Assembly (NCBI GenBank): GCA_041402005.1
Contig: JAWKTB010000005.1
Coordinates: forward strand, 248,001 to 312,000
Direction of reading: 5' to 3'
Length of the DNA: 64,000 nt
Source of the DNA: JAJRXR01 sp041402005
GTDB taxonomy: Bacteria > Planctomycetota > Phycisphaerae > Phycisphaerales > UBA1924
The notes beneath the pieces were generated by a model that saw nothing but the letters and a program-made list of their open reading frames with translations, was not told the DNA's origin and did not search any database. Position numbers and translations under genes: made by a program. Positions 35,021 to 44,014 of the stretch are shown here, one piece after another (within the stretch, counting starts at the first letter, position 1; every line of letters begins with the position of its first letter).

Positions 35021-36583
35021 CTAGCCCTCGGCCTCGCGGAAGCCCGAGCCGGCGTTGCCAACGCGCAGGATGGAGACGGCGTCCTGGGCGGTAATCGAGC
35101 CGAGGGGCTTGCCACCGACGAGGACGACGCTGTCGCCATTGACCGCGAGGTTGTGATCGACAACGTGTGATTCGACCATGTCGGTCCAGGCGCGGAGCGA
35201 GCCGTCCTCGGGCGGGTCGGCGCGAACGGGGACGACGCCGCCGAGCAGCGTCATCCGTCGGGCGGCGACCGGGCTCGACGTGTAGGCGAGGATGGGAATC
35301 GTCAGGTCGAGGCGCGAGAGATAACCGGCCATGCCGCCCGCCTGAGACCAGACGGCGACGAGGCGGGCGTGGGCCTCGCGGGCGATGTGCAGGGCGCCAT
35401 GGGCCATCGCGGCGGATCGGTGCGCGAACTCGGGAAGCTCGGGGTGGGGGAGCTGGAGGATCGGGACCTGGAGGAGGCGGTCCTCGGCGGCCTCGATGAT
35501 GCGGCGCATCGTGTCCACGACGAGCCCGGGACGCTTCCCGACGGCGGTCTCCGCCGAGAGCATGACCGCGTCGGCGCCGTCGAAGACCGCGTTGGCGACG
35601 TCGCTCGCCTCGGCACGCGTCGGGATGGGCGACTCGATCATCGTCTCGAGCATCTGCGTCGCAACGATGACGGGGCGCCCGACGCTGTGGCAGGTCGCGA
35701 TGATTTCCTTCTGGGCGACCGGCACATGCGCGACGTCCATCTCGACGCCGAGATCTCCTCGGGCGACCATGATCGCGTCGGAGGCCTCGACGATTGCGCG
35801 CAGGTTCGCCAGGGCCTGGGGCTTCTCGATCTTGGCGACGACCGGGATCTGGAGGCCGACCTGGGCGTCCGACCACTGGTGATCCACCGAGCAGAGCTCG
35901 GCGAGCTTGTTCTTGAGCGCGAAGATCTCGTCGGCGGAGCGGACGAAGGAGAGGGCGAGGAAATCGAGGCCCCGCCGCACCGCCCACTCGACGCATTCCC
36001 AGTCGCGCGGCGTGATCGCGGGGATCTTGAGGTCGGTGTCGGGGAGGTTGATGCCCTTGTGGGTCGTGACGCGCCCGCCGACGGTCACCCGGCAGCGCAG
36101 CTCCCGCCCCGGCTCGCGATCGACGGCGAGCAGGCGGATGGCGCCGTCGTTGATCAGAACTCGCTGACCCGGCTCGACGTCGTCGGCGATGCGGGTCAGC
36201 GTCGTGTCGAAGATGGCCAGAGAGTCGTCGAATGTAGCGGGGCCATGCCCGGGTCGCAGCGCGACGTCCTGACCGGCTTCGAGGATGACGCCGCCCTCGG
36301 GGTCGACATCGGGCACATCGCCGATGCGGATCTTGGGGCCCGAGAGGTCGCCGAGGACCGCGACCGGGCGCGAGGCCCGCGCCGTCACCGAGCGGACCAG
36401 TTCGAGCCGCGTGGCGTGCGCGTCGAGCGAGGCGTGCGAGAAGTTGATGCGGAAGACGGAGACGCCGGCGTCGATGAGGCGTTCGAGGACCACGGGGTCG
36501 TCGGTCGCGGGGCCGAGCGTCGCGATGATCTTCGTGTGCGTCGGACGCGTGAGTGTGGCGTCGGGCGTCGTCGCGTGGTTCAC
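35021..36583 (-). CDS. pyk: Pyruvate kinase
   Basis: 520 residues. Pyruvate kinase converts phosphoenolpyruvate and ADP to pyruvate and ATP in glycolysis. Motifs present: THTKIIATLGPATDD at the N-terminus, FRINFSH, the B-domain, PVVAKIEKPQAL, the catalytic signature VARGDLGVEM, IVATQMLETM, SDVANAVFDGADAVMLSAETAVGKRPG, and the C-domain with LTIPILAYTS. It starts with GTG overlapping the stop of the preceding solute-binding protein gene (GTGA), an unusual partnership for a glycolytic enzyme. Confidence 0.96.
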   Translation of the reverse strand: MNHATTPDATLTRPTHTKIIATLGPATDDPVVLERLIDAGVSVFRINFSHASLDAHATRLELVRSVTARASRPVAVLGDLSGPKIRIGDVPDVDPEGGVILEAGQDVALRPGHGPATFDDSLAIFDTTLTRIADDVEPGQRVLINDGAIRLLAVDREPGRELRCRVTVGGRVTTHKGINLPDTDLKIPAITPRDWECVEWAVRRGLDFLALSFVRSADEIFALKNKLAELCSVDHQWSDAQVGLQIPVVAKIEKPQALANLRAIVEASDAIMVARGDLGVEMDVAHVPVAQKEIIATCHSVGRPVIVATQMLETMIESPIPTRAEASDVANAVFDGADAVMLSAETAVGKRPGLVVDTMRRIIEAAEDRLLQVPILQLPHPELPEFAHRSAAMAHGALHIAREAHARLVAVWSQAGGMAGYLSRLDLTIPILAYTSSPVAARRMTLLGGVVPVRADPPEDGSLRAWTDMVESHVVDHNLAVNGDSVVLVGGKPLGSITAQDAVSILRVGNAGSGFREAEG

Positions 36584-38220
36584 GGGGCGCTCACTCCGGC
36601 GAGGGCGGCGTCGGGGTTCGAGGCGATCTCGAGCACGCGCCGGTACTGCTGGCGGAACCAGCGGGTGTAGTAGATGCGGGCCCTGGGGAGAGCGCCCTTG
36701 GGGCGCCAGGCGTTGCGCACCGCGCCGTAGTTCTCTTGGGTCCAGGGGAGGTGGGCCACAGGGTTGTTATCGTCGAAACCGCCGTCGGCGTTCACCGGAG
36801 TTTCCGGCCAGGCGAAATACGCCTCCTCCATCCGGGCGAGCGTCTGCGTCGGAAAATCGGGGTCGAGACGGGCCTTGCAGATCGCGCCCCAGGCGGTGGA
36901 GCAATCCTGGGGGATATCGACGGCGAAGCACCCCATCATGACCTGCACGCCCGTCCGCCAGCCGGGGTTGGAGATGTCCGAGACGAACTCGTAGGGGTTC
37001 GCCTGATCGACGAAGTGGGGGAGATACTTGTCGTACATGACGCGTCGGACGGGCATGCGTCGGAGGGCGTTGTGGGTCGGGCCCAGGCGCTCGCCGTCCG
37101 GGCCGAGGGGGTTGTTCTCCCCCTCGGGGGTGTCGAGAGGCGGGAACTGCCAGAGGGCCTGCGCCTCCTCGGTCATGCAGAACTCGACGAAGCGCTTGGC
37201 GAGTTCGGGGTGCGGGGCGCCGTTGAGGATGCTCACCGGGTCGGCGTCGACGTACACCGCCGCCTCGGGCTCGGCGTACCCAACGCGCCCGGAGGGCACG
37301 GTCTGCGCCTGTCCCCGTCCATAGAAGTCGATCGCAAGACCGATGGCGGCGTCCCCCTGCGAGACGTCGATGGGCGGCCGCGTGGAGGTGGCGGTGAAGT
37401 ACGAGGCGTTGCCGCACATCGCGCGGAGAAGGCGCCAACCTTTGTCCCAGCCCATGTTGCCGAGGATGGAGTCGAAGGTGGTGGTGATGGAGCCCGATTG
37501 CCTGGGGTCGCAGAGGGCGACCATGGCATGCAGCTCAGGGCGGGCGAGGTCGTCGAAGGAGGTGGGGGTGTCGAGGCCGAGCTCGGTCATCAAGTCGCGG
37601 TTGTAGACGATGCCGAACGAGGAGAGGGCGGTGCCCAGCCAGTACTGGTCGGGGTCGTAGAGCTTCTGGGGGCCGATCTTGTTCTCGCCGAACCAGGCGT
37701 CGAGTTGCTGCTGGGGGAACCCGGCGGGAGCCGAAAGGGGGACGTGGACGTCGAGGTCGAGGCTGACGCTGGTCGAGCCCTCGCCCTTGTGGATGCCGAC
37801 ATGCTCGTCGAAGCCGCGCCGGAGTTGGTCGTGGTCATAGGAGCCGCCGCCGAGCATCACGTCGTACCCGATCGCGCCCGGCCCGAGGCGGAGAGCGCCC
37901 GAGTCGTCGACGGTCCATGACCCAAGCTGGTCGAGATTGGCAACGACGGCGTGGAACTGGGCCTCGAGCTGCTTGCGGATCTCGGAGGTGCCCCCCGGGA
38001 TGCGCCAATCGATATGGACGGGGCTGCCGTATTCGCGCTCGCTCCACTCGGAGAAGGCGCGGGCAAACTCGTCGCGGATCTGCTGGACGTGGGGGGTGAC
38101 GACGATGAGGGTGGGGGCGTCGGCGGGGGGCGCCGAGCCCCTTCGCGCGAGGCTCAGGGCGAACGGGACGCCCAGCATCACGAGCAGCAGGACGATCACG
38201 AGGATGCGCGCGGGGGTCAC
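36580..38220 (-). CDS. Extracellular solute-binding protein, family 1-like
   Basis: 546 residues with an N-terminal signal or anchor helix (ILVIVLLLVMLGVPFALSLA) and no lipobox. The fold markers LIVVTPHVQQIRDEFARAFSEWSEREYG, GSYDHDQLRRGFDEH, NRDLMTELGLDTPTSFDDLA and DPRQSGSITTTFDSIL are those of Fe(III)/sulfate-type periplasmic binding proteins. Family members usually deliver ligand to an ABC permease, but no permease or ATPase gene is adjacent. Instead it is coupled (GTGA) to pyruvate kinase. Ligand unknown. It lies 48 bases from the divergent SDR gene. Confidence 0.83.
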   Translation of the reverse strand: MTPARILVIVLLLVMLGVPFALSLARRGSAPPADAPTLIVVTPHVQQIRDEFARAFSEWSEREYGSPVHIDWRIPGGTSEIRKQLEAQFHAVVANLDQLGSWTVDDSGALRLGPGAIGYDVMLGGGSYDHDQLRRGFDEHVGIHKGEGSTSVSLDLDVHVPLSAPAGFPQQQLDAWFGENKIGPQKLYDPDQYWLGTALSSFGIVYNRDLMTELGLDTPTSFDDLARPELHAMVALCDPRQSGSITTTFDSILGNMGWDKGWRLLRAMCGNASYFTATSTRPPIDVSQGDAAIGLAIDFYGRGQAQTVPSGRVGYAEPEAAVYVDADPVSILNGAPHPELAKRFVEFCMTEEAQALWQFPPLDTPEGENNPLGPDGERLGPTHNALRRMPVRRVMYDKYLPHFVDQANPYEFVSDISNPGWRTGVQVMMGCFAVDIPQDCSTAWGAICKARLDPDFPTQTLARMEEAYFAWPETPVNADGGFDDNNPVAHLPWTQENYGAVRNAWRPKGALPRARIYYTRWFRQQYRRVLEIASNPDAALAGVSAP

Positions 38221-38268
38221 GGCGCGAGTCTAGCCTGACGGGGACGGGCGTGAGCCCAGGAGGGTCGC

Positions 38269-39018
38269 ATGAGCGAGTCGGGCAGCGGGAAGGTCGCGGC
38301 GGTCACGGGCGCCGGCTCGGGGATCGGGCGGGCGACGGCGGTGATGCTCGGGGAGCGCGGCTGGCGCGTCGTGCTCTCCGGGCGGAGGGAAGCGCCCCTG
38401 CGCGAGACCGCAACCCTCGTCGAGCAAGCTGGCGGAAGGGCGGCGTGCGTCGCCATGGACGTCGCGGACGAGGGCGGGCGCCGGGCGCTGATCGCCGAGA
38501 TCGAACGCGCGTTCGGGCGTCTCGATGCGCTGATCAACAACGCCGGGTACGCGCGTCTCGAACCATTCACACAGATGTCCGAGCAGACGCAGCGAGACAT
38601 CTTCGCGGTGAACGTCGAGGCGCCGATCTCGCTGACGAGGGCGGCGTGGGGGCTGCTGTCCAAGAGCGGCGGGCGGGTCGTGAACGTTTCGAGCGTGGCG
38701 GCGGCCTCGCCCTTTCCGGGACTGGGCGTCTACGGGGCGGCGAAGGCGGCGTTGAACCTGGCGACGATCGTCATGGCCGCCGAGGGCGAGAGCGTCGGCG
38801 TGCGAGCCTTCAGCGTCGGCCCCGGGGCGACAGAGACCGCGATGCTGCGCTCGGCCTTCGACGAGTCGGTGGTCGGGCGGGACCAGACCATGGCGCCCGA
38901 GGACGTCGCTCGGGTCATCGTGGCGTGCGCCGTCGGCGAGCGGGACGAGGACTCCGGGGCGACGATCTACCTGCCCGGGGTGGGCGAGGGCGAGCGCGTC
39001 GTTCGCCCCGCGATCTGA
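38269..39018 (+). CDS. Short-chain dehydrogenase/reductase
   Basis: A 249-residue classical SDR. Cofactor-binding GAGSGIG is at residues ~14-20, with NNAG near 90, catalytic Ser in VNVSSVAA and Tyr/Lys in VYGAAKAAL. The Y-x-x-x-K is Y-G-A-A-K, intact. Arg in LSGRRE after strand 2 favours NADP(H). Substrate unknown; members range from 3-oxoacyl reductases to sugar and steroid dehydrogenases. First gene of a rightward run with a membrane protein and cinA. Confidence 0.87.
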   Translation: MSESGSGKVAAVTGAGSGIGRATAVMLGERGWRVVLSGRREAPLRETATLVEQAGGRAACVAMDVADEGGRRALIAEIERAFGRLDALINNAGYARLEPFTQMSEQTQRDIFAVNVEAPISLTRAAWGLLSKSGGRVVNVSSVAAASPFPGLGVYGAAKAALNLATIVMAAEGESVGVRAFSVGPGATETAMLRSAFDESVVGRDQTMAPEDVARVIVACAVGERDEDSGATIYLPGVGEGERVVRPAI

Positions 39019-39040
39019 GAGGCGGAGGTATCGTTGGGCG

Positions 39041-39961
39041 ATGGGTGAGGCGCCGACGCATCCGGGCGGCAAGCAGAACGCCAAGGGCGGCGGCTCGGTC
39101 GTCGGCACGCTCATCGTCGTGCTGCTCGTCGCGGCGTTGACCGGCGGGATCGGCTGGGCGGTCGTCTCGTGGTGGAGCCGCCCACACGTCTACGACCTGT
39201 CCTCGCCCGAGCGGGTCGTCGCCAGCGCCCGTGAGATGCTCGAGCGCGGCGAAGCGGGGCGCTTGTCCGAACTGCTCGAGACGACCAGCGACAACGAACG
39301 TCGCCTGTATCGCCAGCTCGGCGCGGTGCTCGGGGACCTTCAGAAGCTCGGCGCGACGATCCGCGACGAGATGCCCCAGGAGGTCGAACGCCACCGCAAG
39401 GAGGTCGCGGAGGCCGCGGCACGGGGCGAGGCGGTGACGCTCTTCCAACGCCTCGCCGCAGCCCGTCAGGGCAAGGGGCCCAACCTCCCCGACCAGGGCG
39501 GGGTCGAGATCTTCCGGGGCAGCCCGCAGCGTGACCGGTTCAATGACGTGATCATGAACCTGCTCGCCGATCCTTACAAGTGGATCGAGGAGAGCGAGGA
39601 GCGCATCGAATACGTCGAGATCGACGAGGAGCAGGTGGCGCTGACGTGGGACGGACAGATGATCCCGCCGGTGGGGTTGATCATGCGCCGCCAGGTCGAT
39701 GGGACGTGGCGAGTCGTGCCGCCCCTCGAGGCGCCGTTCGTCAATCGGATCACGCCCCAGAACGAGGCGGAGTACCAGATCTGGGGAAGCCTGCTCGCGT
39801 CGATGGACAACATGATCGTGGAGCTGGACGCCGAGGTCCGTCGGGGCCAGCACGCGACCTTCGAGTCGGTGGCGGATTCGGCGTTCGAGAAAGCCGCGAT
39901 CCCAACCGCGATGATCATGTTCGCCTACCAGAAGGCGATGCGCGAGCGGGGGCATGATTGA
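39041..39961 (+). CDS. Hypothetical membrane-anchored protein
   Basis: 306 residues: a Gly/Lys-rich cytoplasmic start, one membrane helix (SVVGTLIVVLLVAALTGGIGWAVVSWW), then a soluble, probably periplasmic region of helices (SPERVVASAREMLERGEAGRLSELLE) and a central beta part (IEYVEIDEEQVALTW, GLIMRRQVDGTWRVVPP) resembling the cystatin/NTF2-like layout, though I cannot name a family. The stop overlaps the TTG start of cinA (TTGA). Function unknown. Confidence 0.72.
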   Translation: MGEAPTHPGGKQNAKGGGSVVGTLIVVLLVAALTGGIGWAVVSWWSRPHVYDLSSPERVVASAREMLERGEAGRLSELLETTSDNERRLYRQLGAVLGDLQKLGATIRDEMPQEVERHRKEVAEAAARGEAVTLFQRLAAARQGKGPNLPDQGGVEIFRGSPQRDRFNDVIMNLLADPYKWIEESEERIEYVEIDEEQVALTWDGQMIPPVGLIMRRQVDGTWRVVPPLEAPFVNRITPQNEAEYQIWGSLLASMDNMIVELDAEVRRGQHATFESVADSAFEKAAIPTAMIMFAYQKAMRERGHD

Positions 39962-41283
39962 GCGCCGAGCGTCCCCATCGGACCGCCGCGGTGCTCGCGA
40001 TCGGCGATGAGCTGATCCTCGGGCAGAAGACCGACACCAACTCGGCCTGGATCTCGGATCGGCTGACGTCCCACGGCGTGCGTGTGGTCGAGCACGTGAC
40101 CGTCGCGGACGACATGCCCCGACTGGTCGCCACGATGCAGAGGCTTTGCGGGGGCGTCGATCTGCTCGTCATGACCGGCGGGCTTGGGCCGACGGCGGAT
40201 GACCTGACGCGTGAGGGACTCGCGGCCGCGATGGGCGAGCCGCTCGTGGAGGACGCCGCGGCTCTCGCGCAGATTGAGACCTGGTTCAAGGGACGCGGGC
40301 GGGCGATGCCCGAGCCCAACCGCGTGCAAGCGCTTCGACCGGCAAGCGCCCGATGTCTCGAGAATCCGAACGGGACGGCGCCGGGTCTCGCGGGGTCGTT
40401 GAAAATCGATGGGAACGCCTGCGACGTGTTCTGCCTCCCGGGCCCGCCCAACGAGATGACGCCGATGTTCGAGGCGTTCGTCACGCCGGCGATTCGAGCG
40501 CGAGAGGGCGCTGTCGTCGCGACACGGGCCATCCACACCTTCGGGCTCGGAGAGTCCGACATCGCGGCGAGGCTCGGCCCCCTGATGAACCGCGACCGCA
40601 ACCCGCTCGTCGGAACGACGGCGTCACTTGGCGTCGTCACCTGTCGCCTCAGGTTCGAGGGCGACGCGAGCGAGGTGGAGGCGACCGAGGCGCTCGACAA
40701 GACCGAGCGGGTCATTCGCGGACGCCTCGGCGACGTCATCTTCGCGATCGGCGGCGAGCAGGGCGAGGCGTTGGCCCGGGCTGTGATCGATCGACTCCGC
40801 GCACGGGGTGAACGCCTGGTGCTCGTCGAGAGCTGCACGGGAGGCCTCCTCGGGCAGACGATCACCCGGATCCCCGGCTCATCCGACGTCCTCCTCGGCG
40901 GGTGGATCACCTACTCGAACGAGATGAAGTCAGCGACGGTCGGGGTGAGGAAGGAGACGCTCGACCTCGTCGGCGCCGTCTCGCGCGAGGTGGCGGTCGA
41001 GATGGCCGAGGGAGGGCTGGCGGCGTCGGTCGCCGCCGGTGGAGCTCAGCACGCCCTGGCGATCACAGGCGTCGCCGGGCCGGGCGGGGGGTCCGACGGC
41101 AAGCCGGTCGGTACGGTCTGGATCGCGCGAGCCTCGTCGGGCGAGGCGACCGATGTCCGACGCTTCAGGTTCCGCGGCGGACGCGACGCGGTCCGCCGCT
41201 GGTCGGCGAACACGGCGCTCGGAATGCTGCGGCTCCAGTTGGATGGTGTCGAGATGCGACTGCTTGGGCAGACCACGGGCTGA
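39958..41283 (+). CDS. cinA: CinA, nicotinamide-nucleotide amidase / competence-damage family
   Basis: 441 residues. An N-terminal molybdopterin-binding-like (MocR/MoaB fold) COG1058 domain opens with AVLAIGDELILGQKTDTNSAW and contains VMTGGLGPTADDLTRE and FCLPGPPNEM. The C-terminal PncC amidase domain has LVLVESCTGGLLGQTITRIPGSS, GGWITYSNEMKSATVGV and ALAITGVAGPGGGSDGKPVGTVW. The family deamidates NMN and cleaves ADP-ribose pyrophosphates in NAD salvage. The proposed start is TTG, overlapping the upstream stop; a later GTG (VLAIGDEL) is possible but would cut into the fold. Confidence 0.93.
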   Translation: MSAERPHRTAAVLAIGDELILGQKTDTNSAWISDRLTSHGVRVVEHVTVADDMPRLVATMQRLCGGVDLLVMTGGLGPTADDLTREGLAAAMGEPLVEDAAALAQIETWFKGRGRAMPEPNRVQALRPASARCLENPNGTAPGLAGSLKIDGNACDVFCLPGPPNEMTPMFEAFVTPAIRAREGAVVATRAIHTFGLGESDIAARLGPLMNRDRNPLVGTTASLGVVTCRLRFEGDASEVEATEALDKTERVIRGRLGDVIFAIGGEQGEALARAVIDRLRARGERLVLVESCTGGLLGQTITRIPGSSDVLLGGWITYSNEMKSATVGVRKETLDLVGAVSREVAVEMAEGGLAASVAAGGAQHALAITGVAGPGGGSDGKPVGTVWIARASSGEATDVRRFRFRGGRDAVRRWSANTALGMLRLQLDGVEMRLLGQTTG

Positions 41284-41309
41284 GTCGGACTTCGAGCCCG
41301 AGGACTCAG
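41280..41309. terminator. Hairpin between convergent cinA and PH-domain genes
   Basis: CTGAGTC (41280-41286) pairs with GACTCAG (41303-41309) around a 16-base loop that can pair further. It occupies the whole 22-base gap and both gene ends. There is no T-run on either side, so terminator function is uncertain. Confidence 0.3.
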
Positions 41310-41872
41310 GCGCCGGGCTTCAGCTTGTCTTCGATGCGCCGGAGCGTGTCGCTGATCTCACGCAAGGTCGCAAGCTGGGAGGCGGACCCGCCCAACGTCC
41401 CGGATGGCGTGACACTGACCACGCTCTCCTCGTCGTGTCGGGCGAGCTTGTCGCGCTGGGCGAGGACGGCCTGGCGGAACGCCCGGGTGTCCTTGATCCC
41501 GATCATGTTGACGAGGAAGCCGCCGGCGGCGCCTGAGGACTGGCCCGCGGTCTCGACGCGGAAGCCCTCGATGTCCAGCAGACGCATGATGGGCCCCTGG
41601 TAGTACTGCACGTCCGTGATCTTCTCGAGGGGGACCGTGCTCTCGACCCGGTTGAGCAGGCCCTTGCGGACCTCGAGCGTGCGGGTGGTCAACGCGCACG
41701 AGAGGCGGTCGAGGTACTTGTCGATCACGAGCCAGGTGATGATGAGCACGAACGGCACGGCGACGATGCCCACGCACGTGCAGGCGAGGATGATCGTCGG
41801 CTGCAGCAGCCAGTACGCCTTGATCTTGTCGCGGTTGAACTCGGCGGTGCGGAGGGTGTCGTACTCGGGCAT
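41306..41872 (-). CDS. PH-like (bPH2/YdbT-type) membrane protein
   Basis: 188 residues: two adjacent membrane helices (YWLLQPTIILACTCVGIVAVPFVLIITWLVI), then a bacterial PH-like domain (LSCALTTRTLEVRKGLLNRVESTVPLEKITDVQYYQGPIMRLLDIEGFRVETAG), matching YdbS/YdbT-type proteins. The end is a helix (LATLREISDTLRRIEDKLKPG). The role of these proteins is poorly known; it may bind lipid or other proteins at the membrane. Third gene of thiS-thiG-PH, 21 bases after thiG. Confidence 0.82.
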   Translation of the reverse strand: MPEYDTLRTAEFNRDKIKAYWLLQPTIILACTCVGIVAVPFVLIITWLVIDKYLDRLSCALTTRTLEVRKGLLNRVESTVPLEKITDVQYYQGPIMRLLDIEGFRVETAGQSSGAAGGFLVNMIGIKDTRAFRQAVLAQRDKLARHDEESVVSVTPSGTLGGSASQLATLREISDTLRRIEDKLKPGA

Positions 41873-41893
41873 GGAAGCACTGTACCGAGTTGA

Positions 41894-42754
41894 TCACTCG
41901 CCCGGGATGTAGCTGATGGCCCCCTCCATCGGGCTGCTCGCCGTCGCGTATAGCTTCTTGTCGATCCGCCCGGCGAGGTAACTCGCCCGCCCGGCCTCGC
42001 AGGCCAGGCGCATGGCCCGGGCCATGAGGACTGGGTCCTTGGCGTGAGCAACCGCCGTGTTGAGCAGCACCCCGTCGGCGCCAAGCTCCATCGCGATCGA
42101 GACGTCGCTCGCCGCCCCGACCCCCGCGTCCACGATGACCGGGTAGTCCGGATCGCCCGCCTTGAGCAGTTCCAGGCAGAGCACGATGTTGTTGCGGTTG
42201 AGCACGCCCTGGCCCGAGCCGATGGGGCTGCCGGCGGGCATGACGGCGGCAGCGCCCGCGTCCTTGATCCTCGCCGCACTGATCGGGTCGTCGGAGGTGT
42301 AGCACAACACCTGGAAGCCGTCGGCGACGAGCTCGCGCGTCGCCTCGAGCGTGCCGACGGGGTCGGGCAGCAGCGTCTTCTTGTCGCCGAGCACTTCCAG
42401 CTTGACCCAGCCGGCGCCCGGATTGCCCAGCTGGTCGAGCAGCTCGCGCCCAAGACGCGCGACGCGAACCGCGTCGTCCGCGCTGAAGCAACCCGCGGTG
42501 TTCGGCAGGATCGAGTAGCGGTCGAAGTCGATGAACTCGAGCAGGCTCTTGCCCTCGGCGTTGAAGAGCCGCTCGCGCCGGACGGCGACCGTGATGACCT
42601 GCGCGCCCGACGCGTCGAGCGCATCGCGCATGACGTCCATCGAGGCGTACTTGCCCGTGCCAACGAGGAGGCGGGACGTCAACTCGCGCCCGCCGATCCG
42701 CAGCGGTCGGTCATGCACTCCGGCGCTCGTGACGGGCTTGATCTCCGTGGTCAT
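41894..42754 (-). CDS. thiG: Thiazole synthase ThiG
   Basis: 286 residues, a TIM-barrel enzyme forming the thiazole of thiamin from DXP, dehydroglycine and ThiS-thiocarboxylate. Motifs: RLLVGTGKYAS, ITVAVRRE, ILPNTAGCFSADDAVRVARL, the Schiff-base lysine in WVKLEVLGD, LLPDPVGTLEAT, MPAGSPIGSG and VIVDAGVGAASDVSIAMELGADGVLLNTA. The Asn-Thr in ILPNTAGC and GAGVG phosphate loop are kept. It follows thiS by 64 bases. No thiF, thiH or thiO is in the window. Confidence 0.96.
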   Translation of the reverse strand: MTTEIKPVTSAGVHDRPLRIGGRELTSRLLVGTGKYASMDVMRDALDASGAQVITVAVRRERLFNAEGKSLLEFIDFDRYSILPNTAGCFSADDAVRVARLGRELLDQLGNPGAGWVKLEVLGDKKTLLPDPVGTLEATRELVADGFQVLCYTSDDPISAARIKDAGAAAVMPAGSPIGSGQGVLNRNNIVLCLELLKAGDPDYPVIVDAGVGAASDVSIAMELGADGVLLNTAVAHAKDPVLMARAMRLACEAGRASYLAGRIDKKLYATASSPMEGAISYIPGE

Positions 42755-42818
42755 GGGCGAGTCTAGGTGTTGGCGAAGAGGGCCTTGGGATAACGGGCGG
42801 GACGTCCTTCCGATCGGG

Positions 42819-43019
42819 TCAGCCGCCGCCGACGAGGGTGACGATCTCGACCTTGTCGCCCTCGTTCAGGAGGGTCGTTTCACGCTCGTCGCGGGGGACG
42901 AGGGCCTGGTTGACCTCCGCCGCACAGATCGCCTTGTCGAGCCCGAGACGGGTGATGAGATCGCCCAGAGAGGCCCCGGAGGGCAGTTCGGTGGATTGGC
43001 CGTTGACGGAGATCAGCAC
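42819..43019 (-). CDS. thiS: Sulfur carrier protein ThiS
   Basis: A 66-residue ubiquitin-fold carrier: MLISVNGQSTELPSGASLGDLI at the start, VNQALVPRDE in the middle and a C-terminal VEIVTLVGGG. The last Gly-Gly is adenylated by ThiF and converted to a thiocarboxylate that donates sulfur to ThiG. First gene of the thiS-thiG operon. The 280-base upstream gap contains no THI-box (TPP riboswitch) core that I can find. Confidence 0.93.
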   Translation of the reverse strand: MLISVNGQSTELPSGASLGDLITRLGLDKAICAAEVNQALVPRDERETTLLNEGDKVEIVTLVGGG

Positions 43020-43299
43020 GTTGGGGGCCTCGGGCCTCGGATTTGGGGGTCGTTCGGGTCTTTGCCAAAGCTTGGCGCGGAATCGGGCCCCGGGGCGTGG
43101 TGCCCGGGGGTGAACCCCGTTAGCCTAGGGGCGAGAGAAACGGCCCGTCTCGGGCCCCCGGTCGTGTCGCCCACTGAGTTCCTGACCCGAAGTAGGTGGA
43201 ACGGCGTCGGACGGGGGAGCGAGGGTGCGGGAAATGGGCGCGTCAGTGAGGGCGCGCAGAGAGACGGTTCGAACAGAGAGAAAGAGGAGAGAACCAATT

Positions 43300-43956
43300 A
43301 TGCGCATGATGACTGCACTGCTCGCGGTGGCGGGCATTGCCGGCGTCGCCAACGCCGACATCACCATCAATGAGGTCCTCGGGTCCACCCCCGGCACGGA
43401 CTACGAGTTCATCGAGTTGTTCAACACCGGCGCCTCGGCGGTCAGCCTGACGGGTTGGACGATCGAGCTCTGGGACAGCGACACGGGCGGTTCGTTCGGC
43501 GGCGCTGACGGCGGCACGCCGTACGCCCTGTCGGGCTCCATCGCTGCGGGCGGGTACTGGACCCTGGCCAACGCCCTGGCCCAGTCCACGCTCGGCTTCA
43601 CCGCCGACCAGACGCAGGCGATCGCCATCGAGAACAGTTCGTACACGATGGTGCTCCGCGACGCGTCTTCCGCCGTGATCGAGACAATCTTCGTCTGGGA
43701 CAGTGGCGTGGGTGACGCGGCGAACATTGCCGGCACGCCGATCGTCCCCGACTACACGGCCGGCCCGGACGGCTCCTTCCTGCCCGCCGGCTTCTACCGC
43801 AACGGCGACGCCTCGCCCGATCTCGTCATCTTCGAGTTCGACGACGCGTCGATCCTCGCTCACGCGACCCCCGGCTCCGCAAACATCCCCGCGCCGGCCA
43901 GCCTGGCGCTGCTGGGTATCGGCTGCATGGCCGGCGCCCGCCGTCGTCGCGCCTGA
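43300..43956 (+). CDS. Lamin-tail-domain secreted protein with PEP-CTERM-like tail
   Basis: 218 residues from MRMMTALLAVAGIAGVANA, a signal peptide; the longer frame from 43225 is upstream sequence. A lamin-tail domain (LTD) covers most of the mature part: ITINEVLGSTPGTDYEFIELFNTGASAVSLTGWTI and FLPAGFYRNGD. The C-terminus is PAPASLALLGIGCMAGARRRRA, a PEP-CTERM-like sorting tail (Pro-Ala-Pro, hydrophobic helix, Arg cluster), recognised in other bacteria by exosortase. Single gene with its own terminator. Confidence 0.88.
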   Translation: MRMMTALLAVAGIAGVANADITINEVLGSTPGTDYEFIELFNTGASAVSLTGWTIELWDSDTGGSFGGADGGTPYALSGSIAAGGYWTLANALAQSTLGFTADQTQAIAIENSSYTMVLRDASSAVIETIFVWDSGVGDAANIAGTPIVPDYTAGPDGSFLPAGFYRNGDASPDLVIFEFDDASILAHATPGSANIPAPASLALLGIGCMAGARRRRA

Positions 43957-43983
43957 GCGTCGCACGCCCGTCCTGATTCTCAC

Positions 43984-44014
43984 GCCGCCGTCCCTTTCGG
44001 ACGGTGGCTTTTTT
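43984..44014 (+). terminator. Rho-independent terminator of the lamin-tail gene
   Basis: Ten-pair stem with one G-T pair: GCCGCCGTCC (43984-43993) with GGACGGTGGC (43999-44008), a 5-base loop and six T's directly after, 28 bases past the stop codon. Confidence 0.92.

Noticed and set aside
43020..43200. Possible TPP riboswitch upstream of thiS
   Set aside because: I looked for the CUGAGA and ACC(C/U)...GAUCUGG core on the thiS strand and did not find it.
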